Positions 17,450 through 25,645 of a stretch of 64,000 nucleotides of DNA are shown here, one piece after another. This stretch comes from JBCDCY01 sp039180875 (GTDB taxonomy: Bacteria; Pseudomonadota; Alphaproteobacteria; Rhodobacterales; Rhodobacteraceae). The notes beneath the pieces are model-generated. The model made no database searches, was not told the DNA's origin, and saw only the letters and a program-made list of their open reading frames with translations. The first letter of the stretch is position 1, and the number at the start of each line of letters is the position of its first letter. A program made the position numbers and the translations under genes. Location: assembly GCA_039180875.1 (NCBI GenBank), contig JBCDCY010000010.1, positions 62,001 through 126,000 of the forward strand, read 5' to 3'.

Positions 17450-18262
17450 TCAAGCGTTCGTCGGCTCTGCGCTAACGGCTGGTGCCGGCTCGGCGGGACC
17501 GCCGATGCTGAGCTTGGCGGAGATGCGCTGGGCCGCCCCCCGGACGGCGGTGAGATACATCGCCTGGCGGTTGTCGTTGAGACGGGCGAGCGGCCCGGCA
17601 ATGGAGAGCGCCGCGATCACCTCCCCCGGCGTCGTCGAAATCGGCGCAGCGACGGAGAAGGCGCCCTCATCCAGATCGTTCTTGGCGATATTCCAGCCCT
17701 GATCGCGGATGCGCTGCAGGATGTGGCGCAGCACGTCGGGCTCGGTCATCGTGGCATCGGTGAAGCGGGTGAGGGTGCCGGCTAGGATCTCCTCCCGCAA
17801 CTCGGGGGGCGCGAAGGCGAGCAGCAGCAGCGATCCGCCCCCGGCGTGCAGCGGTCCGTAGCGCCCTGCGGCGGCGAAGAGGCGCATGGAGTGGCGCCCC
17901 TCCCGCGTGGCCAGGACCAGGATCTGATTGCCGTCGCGAACGAGCAGGTTGATGTTTTCGCTCGTCTCCTCGCTCAACGCATCCATCTCCTCCCGCGCAG
18001 CCAGGAGCAGGCTGTGGCGGTGCCCGGCTCGCTCTCCCAGCACGGCGACGCGGTAGCCGAGGCCGTAGACCGAGCGCTCGGCGTTGCGGGAGACGAAGCC
18101 CCGCGCCTCGAGCGTCTGCAGGATGCGAAAGACGATGCTTTTCGTCATGCCGAGCTCGCGGGCGATCTCCGTGACGCCCTGGTCTGGCCGCTCCGCCAAG
18201 CGCTCCAGCACGGTCAAAGCCCGATCGACGGATGCAATACGATAGTCGCGTTGGTCAGCCAT
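17450..18262 (-). CDS. IclR-family transcriptional regulator
   Basis: The 270-residue protein has an N-terminal winged HTH ('GVTEIARELGMTKSIVFRILQTLEARGFV', residues ~28-60). A C-terminal IclR effector domain follows, with 'VYGLGYRVAVLG', 'LLVRDGNQILVLATREG', 'LHAGGGSLLLLAFAPPE' and 'FSVAAPISTTPGEVIAALSIAGP'. It lies between the M28 peptidase gene and the divergent racemase/transport operon, and repeats of one 17-bp motif flank it on both sides. This points to control of both units and probably of itself. The inducer is unknown but is likely the transported compound or a product. Confidence 0.95.
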   Translation of the reverse strand: MADQRDYRIASVDRALTVLERLAERPDQGVTEIARELGMTKSIVFRILQTLEARGFVSRNAERSVYGLGYRVAVLGERAGHRHSLLLAAREEMDALSEETSENINLLVRDGNQILVLATREGRHSMRLFAAAGRYGPLHAGGGSLLLLAFAPPELREEILAGTLTRFTDATMTEPDVLRHILQRIRDQGWNIAKNDLDEGAFSVAAPISTTPGEVIAALSIAGPLARLNDNRQAMYLTAVRGAAQRISAKLSIGGPAEPAPAVSAEPTNA

Positions 18263-18316
18263 TTCTGCCCCCAGCGGCTGCGCCCCTTGCCAAGCTCGGC
18301 TATTCTAGCTTAGCGT

Positions 18317-18353
18317 TAACGAAATTTGGAAACGCTGTTTTGACTATCGAAAC
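18317..18353. promoter_or_regulatory. IclR-type operator-like repeat upstream of the racemase/Dpp operon
   Basis: GTTTTGACTATCGAAAC (18337-18353) fits the GTTTY-N7-GAAAM pattern found before the M28 gene. Exactly 20 bp to its left a degenerate copy (18317-18333) keeps only the GAAAC half. The same 20-bp tandem spacing is seen on the other side of the IclR gene. The site lies 53 bp before the racemase ATG and 75 bp from the iclR-type start, so it could serve both. Confidence 0.65.
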
Positions 18354-18405
18354 GTCGACGTCAAGCAGCAACTTTGCAGATCGCACGACACCGGGGAGGT
18401 TGAGA

Positions 18406-19161
18406 ATGCGGATCGCATATGTCGTGCCCGGGCCCATGTCGAAGGGCGAGATGGGCCGGGCGGAGATGGAACGGCGCGAGGGCCTGCTGAACCAGTGGGC
18501 CTTTCCGGGCACCGAGGTGCGCGTCGTCGATGTGCCGGAGGGGCCGGCCTCGATCGAATCCGCCTACGAAGAGATGATCGCCATCCCGCCGACGCTCGAC
18601 CTGATCATGGCCTGCGAGCGGGAGGGCTACGATGCCGCCATCATCGGCTGCTTCGGCGATCCGGGGATGGAGGCGGCGCGGGAGCTCGTGTCGATGCCCG
18701 TCGTCGGTCCGTGCGAAAGCTCCATGCTGCTCGCCGCCGGGCTCGGCCACAAGTTCAGCGTGCTGACGATCTTCGACAGCCTGATCGCGGGGCAGGAGCA
18801 TCTGGCCCACCGCGCCGGCGTCGGCGCAAAGCTCGCGAGCGTGCGCGCGACGGGCATCCCGGTGCTCGACCTGATGAAGGATCCGGCGCACTCCAAGGCC
18901 CGGATGATCGAGGTGGCGACGGCCTGCGTGAAGGAGGACCGGGCCGATGCCTTCCTCTTCGGCTGCATGACCATGTCGTTCCTCGACATGGCCGACGAGA
19001 TCTCCGCCGCCGTCGGCGCCCCGGCGGTCAATGCCGGCAAGGCGGCATTGAAGCATGCCGAGATGCTCGTCTCCATGGGGCTTGCCCATTCCAAGACTGC
19101 CTGGCCCACGCCTGCCAAGATGGCGGCGGGGCTCGATGCCAAGAACCTTCGCGTCGCCTGA
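18406..19161 (+). CDS. Aspartate/glutamate/hydantoin racemase-family protein
   Basis: The 251-residue protein follows the Asp/Glu racemase superfamily layout with two catalytic cysteines. The first is in 'DAAIIGCFGDPGM' and the second in 'ADAFLFGCMTMSFLD'; 'MPVVGPCESSM' lies between them. This is the hydantoin-racemase/allantoin-racemase-like branch rather than MurI. I chose the ATG at 18406 because GGGGAGG precedes it; the longer frame starting at 18232 would run through the operator region. It is the first gene of the transport operon, implying that the imported compounds include D-amino-acid derivatives, hydantoins or similar. Confidence 0.88.
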   Translation: MRIAYVVPGPMSKGEMGRAEMERREGLLNQWAFPGTEVRVVDVPEGPASIESAYEEMIAIPPTLDLIMACEREGYDAAIIGCFGDPGMEAARELVSMPVVGPCESSMLLAAGLGHKFSVLTIFDSLIAGQEHLAHRAGVGAKLASVRATGIPVLDLMKDPAHSKARMIEVATACVKEDRADAFLFGCMTMSFLDMADEISAAVGAPAVNAGKAALKHAEMLVSMGLAHSKTAWPTPAKMAAGLDAKNLRVA

Positions 19162-19205
19162 CGGCGCGGCACCGAAAGCCATAACAGCGACAGGGAGACC
19201 GGACG

Positions 19206-20855
19206 ATGAAGACCCTTTTCCGCGCCACGGCGACCGCGGCGCTTCTGGCCGGCCTCGGCACACCGGCGCTCGCCGCCGGCGATCCGATCCGGCAGATCTC
19301 GATCGTGACCCGCCCCCAGGCGGCTCAGCCGGCCGAATTCCAGTTCGTCAACATCATCGCCCAGGAATGGCGCAAGCTCGGCCTCGACGTGAAGGTCGAC
19401 GTCATGCCGTGGGAGCAGATGGCCGATCTGGTCTGGTACAACCGCGACACCTGGGACACCACCGGCTGGCAGATGGTCGGCCGGCCGGAGCGCTCGGATC
19501 CCGACGAGTTGATCTTCAACCTCTACCACTCCTCGACCGCGCCGACGGGCTACAACTTCCTCGGCTACGAGAACTCCGAGTTCGATTCGGTGGTCGAGGC
19601 CCAGCGGGTGGAGACCGACGCCGACAAGCGCCAGGAGCTGCTGCTCCAGGCCCAGGCGATCCTGGCCGAGGATCAGCCGGCAATGATGCTGGCCCATCCG
19701 CAATCGACCTTCGCCTTCGACAACACGATCTGGGATGCCTCGACCGCCGTCGATCAGGGCGGGATCGGCATTCGCAACACCTGGACCTTCCTGCAGCTGA
19801 CGCCGCTCGGGGAGGAGCAGGACATCATCGTGAACTCCTCCGACAACATCCAAGGCATCAATCCGCTCTGGATCTCGGGCGGCACCGATAGCTGGATCAC
19901 CGAGCTGGTCTGGGACCGTCTGCTCCGCATCGGGCCGGACGGTCTGCCCCAGCCCTGGGCGGCGGAGAGCTTCGAGTGGGTGGACGAGACCACCATCACC
20001 GTGACGCTTCGCGACGACATGATGTGGCACGACGGGGAGCCGGTGACGGCCGAGGACGTGAAGTTCTCCTTCGAGGCGGCGATGGGCGACGAGGCCCCGA
20101 TGTACAAGCCGTTCGTCGGCAACATCGCCTCGATCGAGACCGAGGGGAACCTGGTGACCTTCACCCTCACCGAGCCGTCGGCCGCCTTCACCACGGCGTC
20201 GCTCGCCAAGCTCAACCTCATCCCGAAGCACGTCTGGGAGCCGGTGCTGACCGACCTCGAGACCAAGGATGAGAACGCCGAGAGCTATCAGGAGGAGACG
20301 CCGATCGGCTCCGGCCCCTATCGCTTCACCTCCTGGACGACCAACGAGGAGGTGGTGCTTGAGGCCAATGCCGAGCATTGGGCGGCGCCGGAGGCAGAGC
20401 GCTGGATCCTGCGCATCGTGCCAAACGCCGAAGCGGCCCTCGGCATGCTGCGCTCGGGCGAGATCAACTTCCTCTCCGACTTCGGCGGCGACCCGGCGAT
20501 CCTGCAGGATGTGGCGGCCGAGGACGGCGACCTCGAAGTGGTCTCCACCGTCGACATCGGCTTTCGCTACGTCGCCTTCAACAACCGCCGGCCGCCGTTC
20601 AACGATCCGGCCTTCCGCCGGGCGCTCAGCTTCGCCATCAACCGCGATCTGATCGTCGGTGCGGCCTTCAAGGGTTTCGCGGTAAAGTCAAACTCCGTGA
20701 TCTCGCCGGCGCTGCCCTTCTGGCACAACGCTGATATCGTCGAGTTCCCGACGGGCACCGACCTCGCCGCTTCGATGCTGGAAGAGGCGGGCTACGAGGT
20801 GATCGACGGTGCGTTGCACTACCCCGAGGGCGTGAGCGAGACGCTGAGCGAGTAG
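19206..20855 (+). CDS. Family 5 (DppA/OppA-type) substrate-binding protein, apparently circularly permuted
   Basis: The 549-residue protein has a Sec signal peptide (cleavage near ALA-AGD, residue ~24). All family 5 landmarks are present but in rotated order. Mature residues ~25-190 ('QEWRKLGLDVKVDVMPWEQM', 'DPDELIFNLYHSS', 'YNFLGYENSEFDSVVEAQR', 'DKRQELLLQAQAILAEDQPA') correspond to the C-terminal part of DppA. Residues ~205-535 hold what is normally N-terminal: 'PQPWAAESFEW', 'MMWHDGEPVTAEDVKFSF' with W274, then 'GSGPYRFTSW' and 'RRALSFAINRDLI'. The chain ends at AGYEVIDGALHYPEG, which in normal members leads directly into the segment found here at the N-terminus. It should bind peptides or related ligands in the periplasm for the DppBCDF-like proteins that follow. 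Confidence 0.88.
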   Translation: MKTLFRATATAALLAGLGTPALAAGDPIRQISIVTRPQAAQPAEFQFVNIIAQEWRKLGLDVKVDVMPWEQMADLVWYNRDTWDTTGWQMVGRPERSDPDELIFNLYHSSTAPTGYNFLGYENSEFDSVVEAQRVETDADKRQELLLQAQAILAEDQPAMMLAHPQSTFAFDNTIWDASTAVDQGGIGIRNTWTFLQLTPLGEEQDIIVNSSDNIQGINPLWISGGTDSWITELVWDRLLRIGPDGLPQPWAAESFEWVDETTITVTLRDDMMWHDGEPVTAEDVKFSFEAAMGDEAPMYKPFVGNIASIETEGNLVTFTLTEPSAAFTTASLAKLNLIPKHVWEPVLTDLETKDENAESYQEETPIGSGPYRFTSWTTNEEVVLEANAEHWAAPEAERWILRIVPNAEAALGMLRSGEINFLSDFGGDPAILQDVAAEDGDLEVVSTVDIGFRYVAFNNRRPPFNDPAFRRALSFAINRDLIVGAAFKGFAVKSNSVISPALPFWHNADIVEFPTGTDLAASMLEEAGYEVIDGALHYPEGVSETLSE

Positions 20856-20873
20856 TCGCAACGCCCCACGGAT

Positions 20874-20901
20874 CCTCTCCCCCCGTCGCGTGGGGGAGAG
20901 G
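20874..20901. repeat. Hairpin between binding-protein and permease genes
   Basis: CCTCTCCCCC (20874-20883) and GGGGGAGAGG (20892-20901) form a perfect 10-bp stem with an 8-nt loop, 18 nt after the binding-protein stop. No T-run follows. As in the sugar locus, such an element between binding protein and permease may set relative mRNA levels. It also resembles dispersed palindromic elements of alphaproteobacteria. Confidence 0.65.
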
Positions 20902-21029
20902 CTGGCCCGACGCTGGTCTCGCCCTGAGCGGGGCCGGCGGAAGGCCCTGAGCCACGCGCCTCCGCTTCGCCCGATAGGCCGGGCGGACCGGAACCCCAGA
21001 GGCGGCGCGAGCCAAGGAGGCGAGAGCCC

Positions 21030-22007
21030 ATGTCCGGCCTGAAGCAGATCGGTGCGCGCGTCGCCCAACTTGTCTTCGTGCTCTGGGCCGTCGCCACCAT
21101 CCTCTTCCTGATGTTCCGGCTGATGCCGGGCAACCCCCTCGCCGCCTATATCGACCCGACCTTCACCGAGGAACAGCAGCAGATCCTCATGGCGAAGTTC
21201 GGACTCGATAAGCCCCTCTGGGAACAGTACTTCATCTATCTCGGCAACCTGCTGCAGGGCGAGCTTGGCGAGAGCTTCTTTTACCGCGAACCGGTGGGGG
21301 AGCGGGTGCTGGCGCTCCTGCCAAACACCCTGATCCTCACCTTCACCTCGCTCCTGGTGGCCTACGCCTTCGGCATCATCGTCGGGGCGTTCCTGGCCTG
21401 GAAGCGCGGCAAGTTGGTCGAGCAGGCGGCGATTCCGATCGTGCTGACGACGCGGGCGATGCCGGAGTTTTGGCTCGGCATGGTGCTGCTCGCCATCTTC
21501 TCCTTCTCGCTGGGTTGGTTTCCGGCCGGCGGCACGCGGCCGCCCGGGGCGAGCTATGACGGGTTTCTCGACCTCTACACCTCGGCCGATTTCCTGGCCC
21601 ATATCTTCCTGCCGGCGCTCACCCTGGCGATTTACTCGCAAGGCCTGCCGCTCCTCCTGATGCGCTCGAACATGCTCGATGTGATGCGGGAGGATTTCGT
21701 GACCATGGCCCGGATCAAGGGACTGTCGTCCTGGACGGTCGTGGTGCGCCACGCGGCGCGGAATGCGCTGTTGCCGGTGATGACCTCCTTCGCCATCGCC
21801 GTCGGCTATCAGATCCAGGGCAATGTGGTGGTGGAGACCGTGTTCTCCTGGCCCGGGCTCGGGCGGGAACTGGTGAACGCCGTCTCCGCCTCCGACTATC
21901 CGCTGGCCCAGGGGGCGTTCCTGATGATCGCCGTGGTGGTCGTGGTGATGAACCTGATCGCCGATCTGCTTTACGGCCTGCTCGACCCGAGGATTTCCCA
22001 TGCGTGA
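21030..22007 (+). CDS. Dipeptide/oligopeptide ABC transporter permease (DppB type)
   Basis: The 325-residue inner-membrane protein begins 'RVAQLVFVLWAVATILFLMFRLMPGNP', the conserved DppB N-terminal helix with the RLxPGDP-like motif. It has the EAA loop 'DFVTMARIKGLSSWTVVVRHAARNALLPVMT' and ends 'LIADLLYGLLDPRI', typical of the family. GGAGG precedes the ATG. It forms the channel with the DppC-type protein downstream. Confidence 0.95.
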   Translation: MSGLKQIGARVAQLVFVLWAVATILFLMFRLMPGNPLAAYIDPTFTEEQQQILMAKFGLDKPLWEQYFIYLGNLLQGELGESFFYREPVGERVLALLPNTLILTFTSLLVAYAFGIIVGAFLAWKRGKLVEQAAIPIVLTTRAMPEFWLGMVLLAIFSFSLGWFPAGGTRPPGASYDGFLDLYTSADFLAHIFLPALTLAIYSQGLPLLLMRSNMLDVMREDFVTMARIKGLSSWTVVVRHAARNALLPVMTSFAIAVGYQIQGNVVVETVFSWPGLGRELVNAVSASDYPLAQGAFLMIAVVVVVMNLIADLLYGLLDPRISHA

Positions 22008-22021
22008 GGGTGCGCGCCGAG

Positions 22022-22087
22022 CCGTCCCGGACCAGATCCTGGACCTCCCGGCCGAGGGGGCGAGATCCCGGATCGGGTCCGGGACGG
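22022..22087. repeat. 12-bp inverted repeat between the two permease genes
   Basis: CCGTCCCGGACC (22022-22033) and GGTCCGGGACGG (22076-22087) are perfect inverted copies separated by 42 nt, filling most of the 95-bp gap between the DppB- and DppC-type genes. The other Dpp junctions overlap or nearly touch, so an inserted palindromic element is a reasonable explanation for this gap. It shares the TCCGG/CCGGA core with the hairpin at 7615-7635. Confidence 0.65.
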
Positions 22088-22102
22088 GCAGGGGGGTGCA
22101 TT

Positions 22103-23020
22103 ATGCCGGCTGACACCACCGCCACCGCCGCCCCGGCCAAGCGGGAGCCGGGGCTCGTAACCCGGCTCTTCCGCAGCCTGCACCTGCCGCTCGGCGATCC
22201 CTTCGCCATTGCCGGCTTGGTGATCTACGGGCTGTTCATCCTGGTCGCGATCTTTGCCGACCAGCTCGCCACCCATGACCCGACGGAGATCCTGTTCACC
22301 CCGAGCTACGATCTTGCCTCGGACCGGCGCCCGGGGGAGGACGGCTTCCTGCTCGGCACCACCTCACTCGGGCGCGATATCTACTCCCAGCTCATCTACG
22401 GCTCGCGCTCGGCCCTGCTGATCGGCCTGACGGCCGCAGTGGTGGTGGCCTTGATCGGCACCGTGGTCGGGCTTCTCGCCGGCTATTTTGGGGGTTTGAT
22501 CGACACCCTCCTGATGCGGGCGGCCGATGTTGCCTTCGGCATCCCGTTCCTGCCGTTCGTCATCGTGCTCTCGGCTTTTCTCGAACCCTCGATCTGGAAC
22601 GTGGTGCTCGCTATGGCGCTGGTCCTTTGGCGCGACACCGGCCGGGTGATCCGATCCCAGGTGCTGACGCTGAAGACGCGGGCCTATGTGGAGGCGGCGC
22701 GGATCGCCGGCTCCTCCGACCTCAAGATCGTCTTTCGCCACATCGCACCGAATATCCTGCCGCTCAGCTTCCTCTACGGCTCCATCGCCATCGGCTGGGC
22801 CATCCTGACGGAGGCCTCGATCAGCTTCCTCGGCTTCGGCGATCCGGAGACGATCTCCTGGGGCTACATGTTGCAGGATGCCTATGCGAGCCAGGCGCTC
22901 TCGACCCGGGCCTTCTACTGGTTCGTGCCGCCGGGGGTTTGCATCATCCTCATCGTCGTGGCGGGCTTCTTCGTCTCCCGCGGCTATGAGGAAATCCTGT
23001 TCCCGAAGCTCAAGGAATGA
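22103..23020 (+). CDS. Dipeptide/oligopeptide ABC transporter permease (DppC type)
   Basis: The 305-residue inner-membrane protein has a cytoplasmic N-terminus, then 'FAIAGLVIYGLFILVAIFADQLATHDP', the DppC marker 'FLLGTTSLGRDIYSQLIYGSRSAL', and the EAA loop 'AYVEAARIAGSSDLKIVFRHIAPNILP'. I chose the ATG at 22103, which follows a GGGGGG-rich SD. A frame opening at 22004 would translate the palindromic element and is rejected. The stop overlaps the ATPase start by 4 bp. Confidence 0.95.
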   Translation: MPADTTATAAPAKREPGLVTRLFRSLHLPLGDPFAIAGLVIYGLFILVAIFADQLATHDPTEILFTPSYDLASDRRPGEDGFLLGTTSLGRDIYSQLIYGSRSALLIGLTAAVVVALIGTVVGLLAGYFGGLIDTLLMRAADVAFGIPFLPFVIVLSAFLEPSIWNVVLAMALVLWRDTGRVIRSQVLTLKTRAYVEAARIAGSSDLKIVFRHIAPNILPLSFLYGSIAIGWAILTEASISFLGFGDPETISWGYMLQDAYASQALSTRAFYWFVPPGVCIILIVVAGFFVSRGYEEILFPKLKE

Positions 23021-24033
23021 GCGCACCGCTGCTCTCCGTGCGGGATCTGCAGATCGCCTACCGCGTCGGCGCGGGCGAGGTGCGGGCCGTGGACGGTGTG
23101 GATTTCGAGGTGCCCCAGGGCTCCATTGTCGGGCTGGTGGGCGAGTCGGGTTGCGGCAAGACCACCGTGGCCCGGGCGCTCACCCGGGTGATGGCCGGCA
23201 ATGCCCGGATCGCGGGCGGCCAGGCGGTCTTTGACGGCACCGACATCATGGCGCTGTCGGAGGGGGAGGTGAACCGTCTGCGCTGGCGCGACATCGCCTT
23301 CATCCCGCAATCGGCGATGAACTCCCTCGATCCGGTCTACCGCGTCGAGACCCAGTTGCGGGAGGTGCTGACGCAGCGCGGCGGCATGGATCGCCGCGCC
23401 GCCCGGGCCCGCTCGGAGGAGCTTTTTGAGATGGTGGGGATCGAGCCCCGCCGGCTCCGCGACTTTCCCCACCAGTTCTCCGGCGGTATGCGCCAGCGGG
23501 TGGCGATTGCGCTCGCCCTGGCGTTGGAGCCGAAGCTGGTGATCGCGGACGAGCCGGTGACGGCGCTCGACGTGATCGTGCAGCGCCAGATCCTGGATCA
23601 GTTGAAGATCCTTCAGGAACAGCTTGGAATATCTGTCATTCTGGTGACCCACGATGTGTCTGTCGTGGCCTATGTCTGCGACCGGATCGTGGTGATGTAT
23701 GCCGGCCGGGTGGCTGAGGAGGGGGAGATGCGCGACGTGCTGACCGCACCGATCCATCCCTACACCATGGGCCTCTATAACGCCTTCCCGGACCTCGCGA
23801 GCGCCACCGGGGTGCTGACGCCCATCGCCGGCGCGCCGCCCAACCTCGCCAACCCGCCGGAGGGCTGCCGCTTCGCGCCGCGCTGCCCCTTTGCTGCGGC
23901 GCCGTGCGCGGTGACGCAACCGGAGGCGCTGGCCATCGCCCCGGGCCACCGGGTGGCCTGCCACCGGGCCGAGGAGGCGGCCGCGCTCCGCCCCGAGGCC
24001 GCCAAGGTCGAGACCTGGGAGGTGGAGGCGTGA
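23017..24033 (+). CDS. Dipeptide/oligopeptide ABC transporter ATP-binding protein (DppD type)
   Basis: The 338-residue ATPase has Walker A GESGCGKTT, signature FSGGMRQRVAIALALA, Walker B LVIADEPVTALD and switch THD. The C-terminal region has the oligopeptide-importer signature with a cysteine cluster 'GCRFAPRCPFAAAPC' and a later 'VACH'. In related Dpp/Opp ATPases this cluster has been described as an iron-sulfur site. The start overlaps DppC by 4 bp and the stop overlaps the next gene (GTGA), so the operon is translationally coupled. Confidence 0.96.
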   Translation: MSAPLLSVRDLQIAYRVGAGEVRAVDGVDFEVPQGSIVGLVGESGCGKTTVARALTRVMAGNARIAGGQAVFDGTDIMALSEGEVNRLRWRDIAFIPQSAMNSLDPVYRVETQLREVLTQRGGMDRRAARARSEELFEMVGIEPRRLRDFPHQFSGGMRQRVAIALALALEPKLVIADEPVTALDVIVQRQILDQLKILQEQLGISVILVTHDVSVVAYVCDRIVVMYAGRVAEEGEMRDVLTAPIHPYTMGLYNAFPDLASATGVLTPIAGAPPNLANPPEGCRFAPRCPFAAAPCAVTQPEALAIAPGHRVACHRAEEAAALRPEAAKVETWEVEA

Positions 24034-25007
24034 GCGCCGCGCCCCTGGTCGAGGTGGAGGGCGTGCGCAAGCACTTCCGCGCCGGCGGGGCCCTGGCCTC
24101 GATGCTGCGCGGCCCCGTCATGGTGAAGGCGGTGGACGGCGTCGACTTCACCCTCCGCAAGGGCGAAAGCGTAGGTCTGCTGGGCGAATCGGGCTGCGGC
24201 AAGACGACCATGGGCCGGCTGCTCACCAAGCTCGAGGATCCGACCGAGGGCGACATCGTCTTCGATGGGGAGGAGGTGGCGACGCTGCGCGGCCCGGCGC
24301 TCGCCCGCTTCCGCGGCCGGGCCCAGCTGATCTTTCAGAACCCGTTCGAGGCGCTCAACCCGCGCTTCACCATCGCCGCCTCGTTGGCCGAGCCATTGGA
24401 GAATGCCGGCATCCCGAAGTCCGAGCGCCGCGACCGCATCCGCCAGGCGCTGGAACTGGTGCGCTTGGCCGAGCCCGACCAGTACCTCGACCGCCATCCC
24501 CACCAGCTTTCCGGCGGCCAGCTCCAGCGCATCGTCATGGCAAGGGCGCTGATCCTGGAGCCGTCGTTCGTGGTGGCGGACGAGCCGGTCTCGATGCTCG
24601 ACGTCTCGGTCCGGGCCGGGGTCCTCAACGTCTTTCGCGACGTGCGCGACCGGCTGGGGCTGACGGCGATCTACATCAGCCACGACCTGGCATTGGTGCG
24701 CTATGTCTGCGAGCGCACGATCGTCATGTATCTCGGCCGGATCGTGGAGGACGGCCCGACCGAAGAGATCGTGCGCGAGCCGCTCCATCCCTACAGCAAA
24801 GCGCTGGTGCAGGCGGTGCCGGTGCCGCACCCGGACCAGTCCCACGACCCATTACCGGTGGGTCGCGGCGCGCCGGATGCACGCAATCCCCCCTCCGGCT
24901 GCCGCTTCCGCGACCGCTGCCCCCAGGCGATGGAGCGCTGCGCGGTGGAGGAGCCGGCGCCCACCCGGGTCGGCAACCGCCTGGTGCACTGCCACCTGTT
25001 CGGCTGA
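24030..25007 (+). CDS. Dipeptide/oligopeptide ABC transporter ATP-binding protein (DppF type)
   Basis: The 325-residue ATPase uses a GTG start at 24030 overlapping the DppD stop and preceded by GGGAGG. Walker A is GESGCGKTT, the signature LSGGQLQRIVMARAL, and Walker B FVVADEPVSMLD. The C-terminal cysteine pattern 'GCRFRDRCPQAMERC...VHCH' parallels DppD. It pairs with DppD to drive import. It is the last gene of the operon and converges on the cupin gene, with 5 bp between stops. Confidence 0.96.
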   Translation: MSAAPLVEVEGVRKHFRAGGALASMLRGPVMVKAVDGVDFTLRKGESVGLLGESGCGKTTMGRLLTKLEDPTEGDIVFDGEEVATLRGPALARFRGRAQLIFQNPFEALNPRFTIAASLAEPLENAGIPKSERRDRIRQALELVRLAEPDQYLDRHPHQLSGGQLQRIVMARALILEPSFVVADEPVSMLDVSVRAGVLNVFRDVRDRLGLTAIYISHDLALVRYVCERTIVMYLGRIVEDGPTEEIVREPLHPYSKALVQAVPVPHPDQSHDPLPVGRGAPDARNPPSGCRFRDRCPQAMERCAVEEPAPTRVGNRLVHCHLFG

Positions 25008-25012
25008 GCCGC

Positions 25013-25567
25013 CTACCAGCCGAAGGCGTTCTCGAACCGATAGGGGATGAGCGGCGTGTCGATCGGCAGGCGGAACTTGTCGGGATTGGCGTGGTCGTAC
25101 TGGATCGTCGGGAAATTCACCACCAGCACATCGTCCGAACCGATGTTCTGGTCGGCGTGCCAGACGTTGATCGGCACGTTGACCAGTTGGCGGTTGCGCT
25201 CGGAAAGCACGATTTCGCTGATCTCGCCGAAGGTGGGGGAGCCCGGGCGGGTGTCGTAGAACACGAGCTTCATCTCGCCCTTGATCAGGCAGTAGCGATC
25301 CTCGTGCTTGGCATGCAGGTTCCAGCCCTTCACCACGCCGGGTCGCATGGTGAAGTGGTAGCAGAAGACGAGCGGATCGGGATGCCAGTTCCAGCGCGGG
25401 TCGTACATCTCGCAGACCGTGCCGCGCTCGTCGGCGTGGGTGACGAGGGGGCGGACCGTGACGCCGTCGGCCAGGCGGCCCACCGGCGTGCCGTCCGAGG
25501 TCACCATTTGGGCGTCCTTCTTCGCCGCCTCCATCAATTCATCAAACTTAATCTGCTGGCTACTCAT
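25013..25567 (-). CDS. RmlC-like cupin protein (dTDP-sugar 3,5-epimerase-related)
   Basis: The 184-residue protein shows an RmlC-like jelly roll: 'HADERGTVCEMYD', 'VVKGWNLHAKHEDRYCLIKGEMKLVFYD', 'LSERNRQLVNVPINVWHADQN'. In RmlC the base is a His in the RGLHxQ segment; here the equivalent stretch is GWNLHAKHEDR. No dTDP-rhamnose genes are nearby, so a true sugar-nucleotide epimerase role is doubtful. A related cupin function in the surrounding catabolic locus is possible. It shares the minus strand with the amidohydrolase, whose stop is 78 bp upstream. Confidence 0.75.
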   Translation of the reverse strand: MSSQQIKFDELMEAAKKDAQMVTSDGTPVGRLADGVTVRPLVTHADERGTVCEMYDPRWNWHPDPLVFCYHFTMRPGVVKGWNLHAKHEDRYCLIKGEMKLVFYDTRPGSPTFGEISEIVLSERNRQLVNVPINVWHADQNIGSDDVLVVNFPTIQYDHANPDKFRLPIDTPLIPYRFENAFGW

Positions 25568-25645
25568 CGGCGTCCTCTGCCCTGTGTCGCTAGGGACAGG
25601 ACCCTAGGTTGCAGCTTCCGCAGTCGCAACTGCGCCGCAGGCCCG

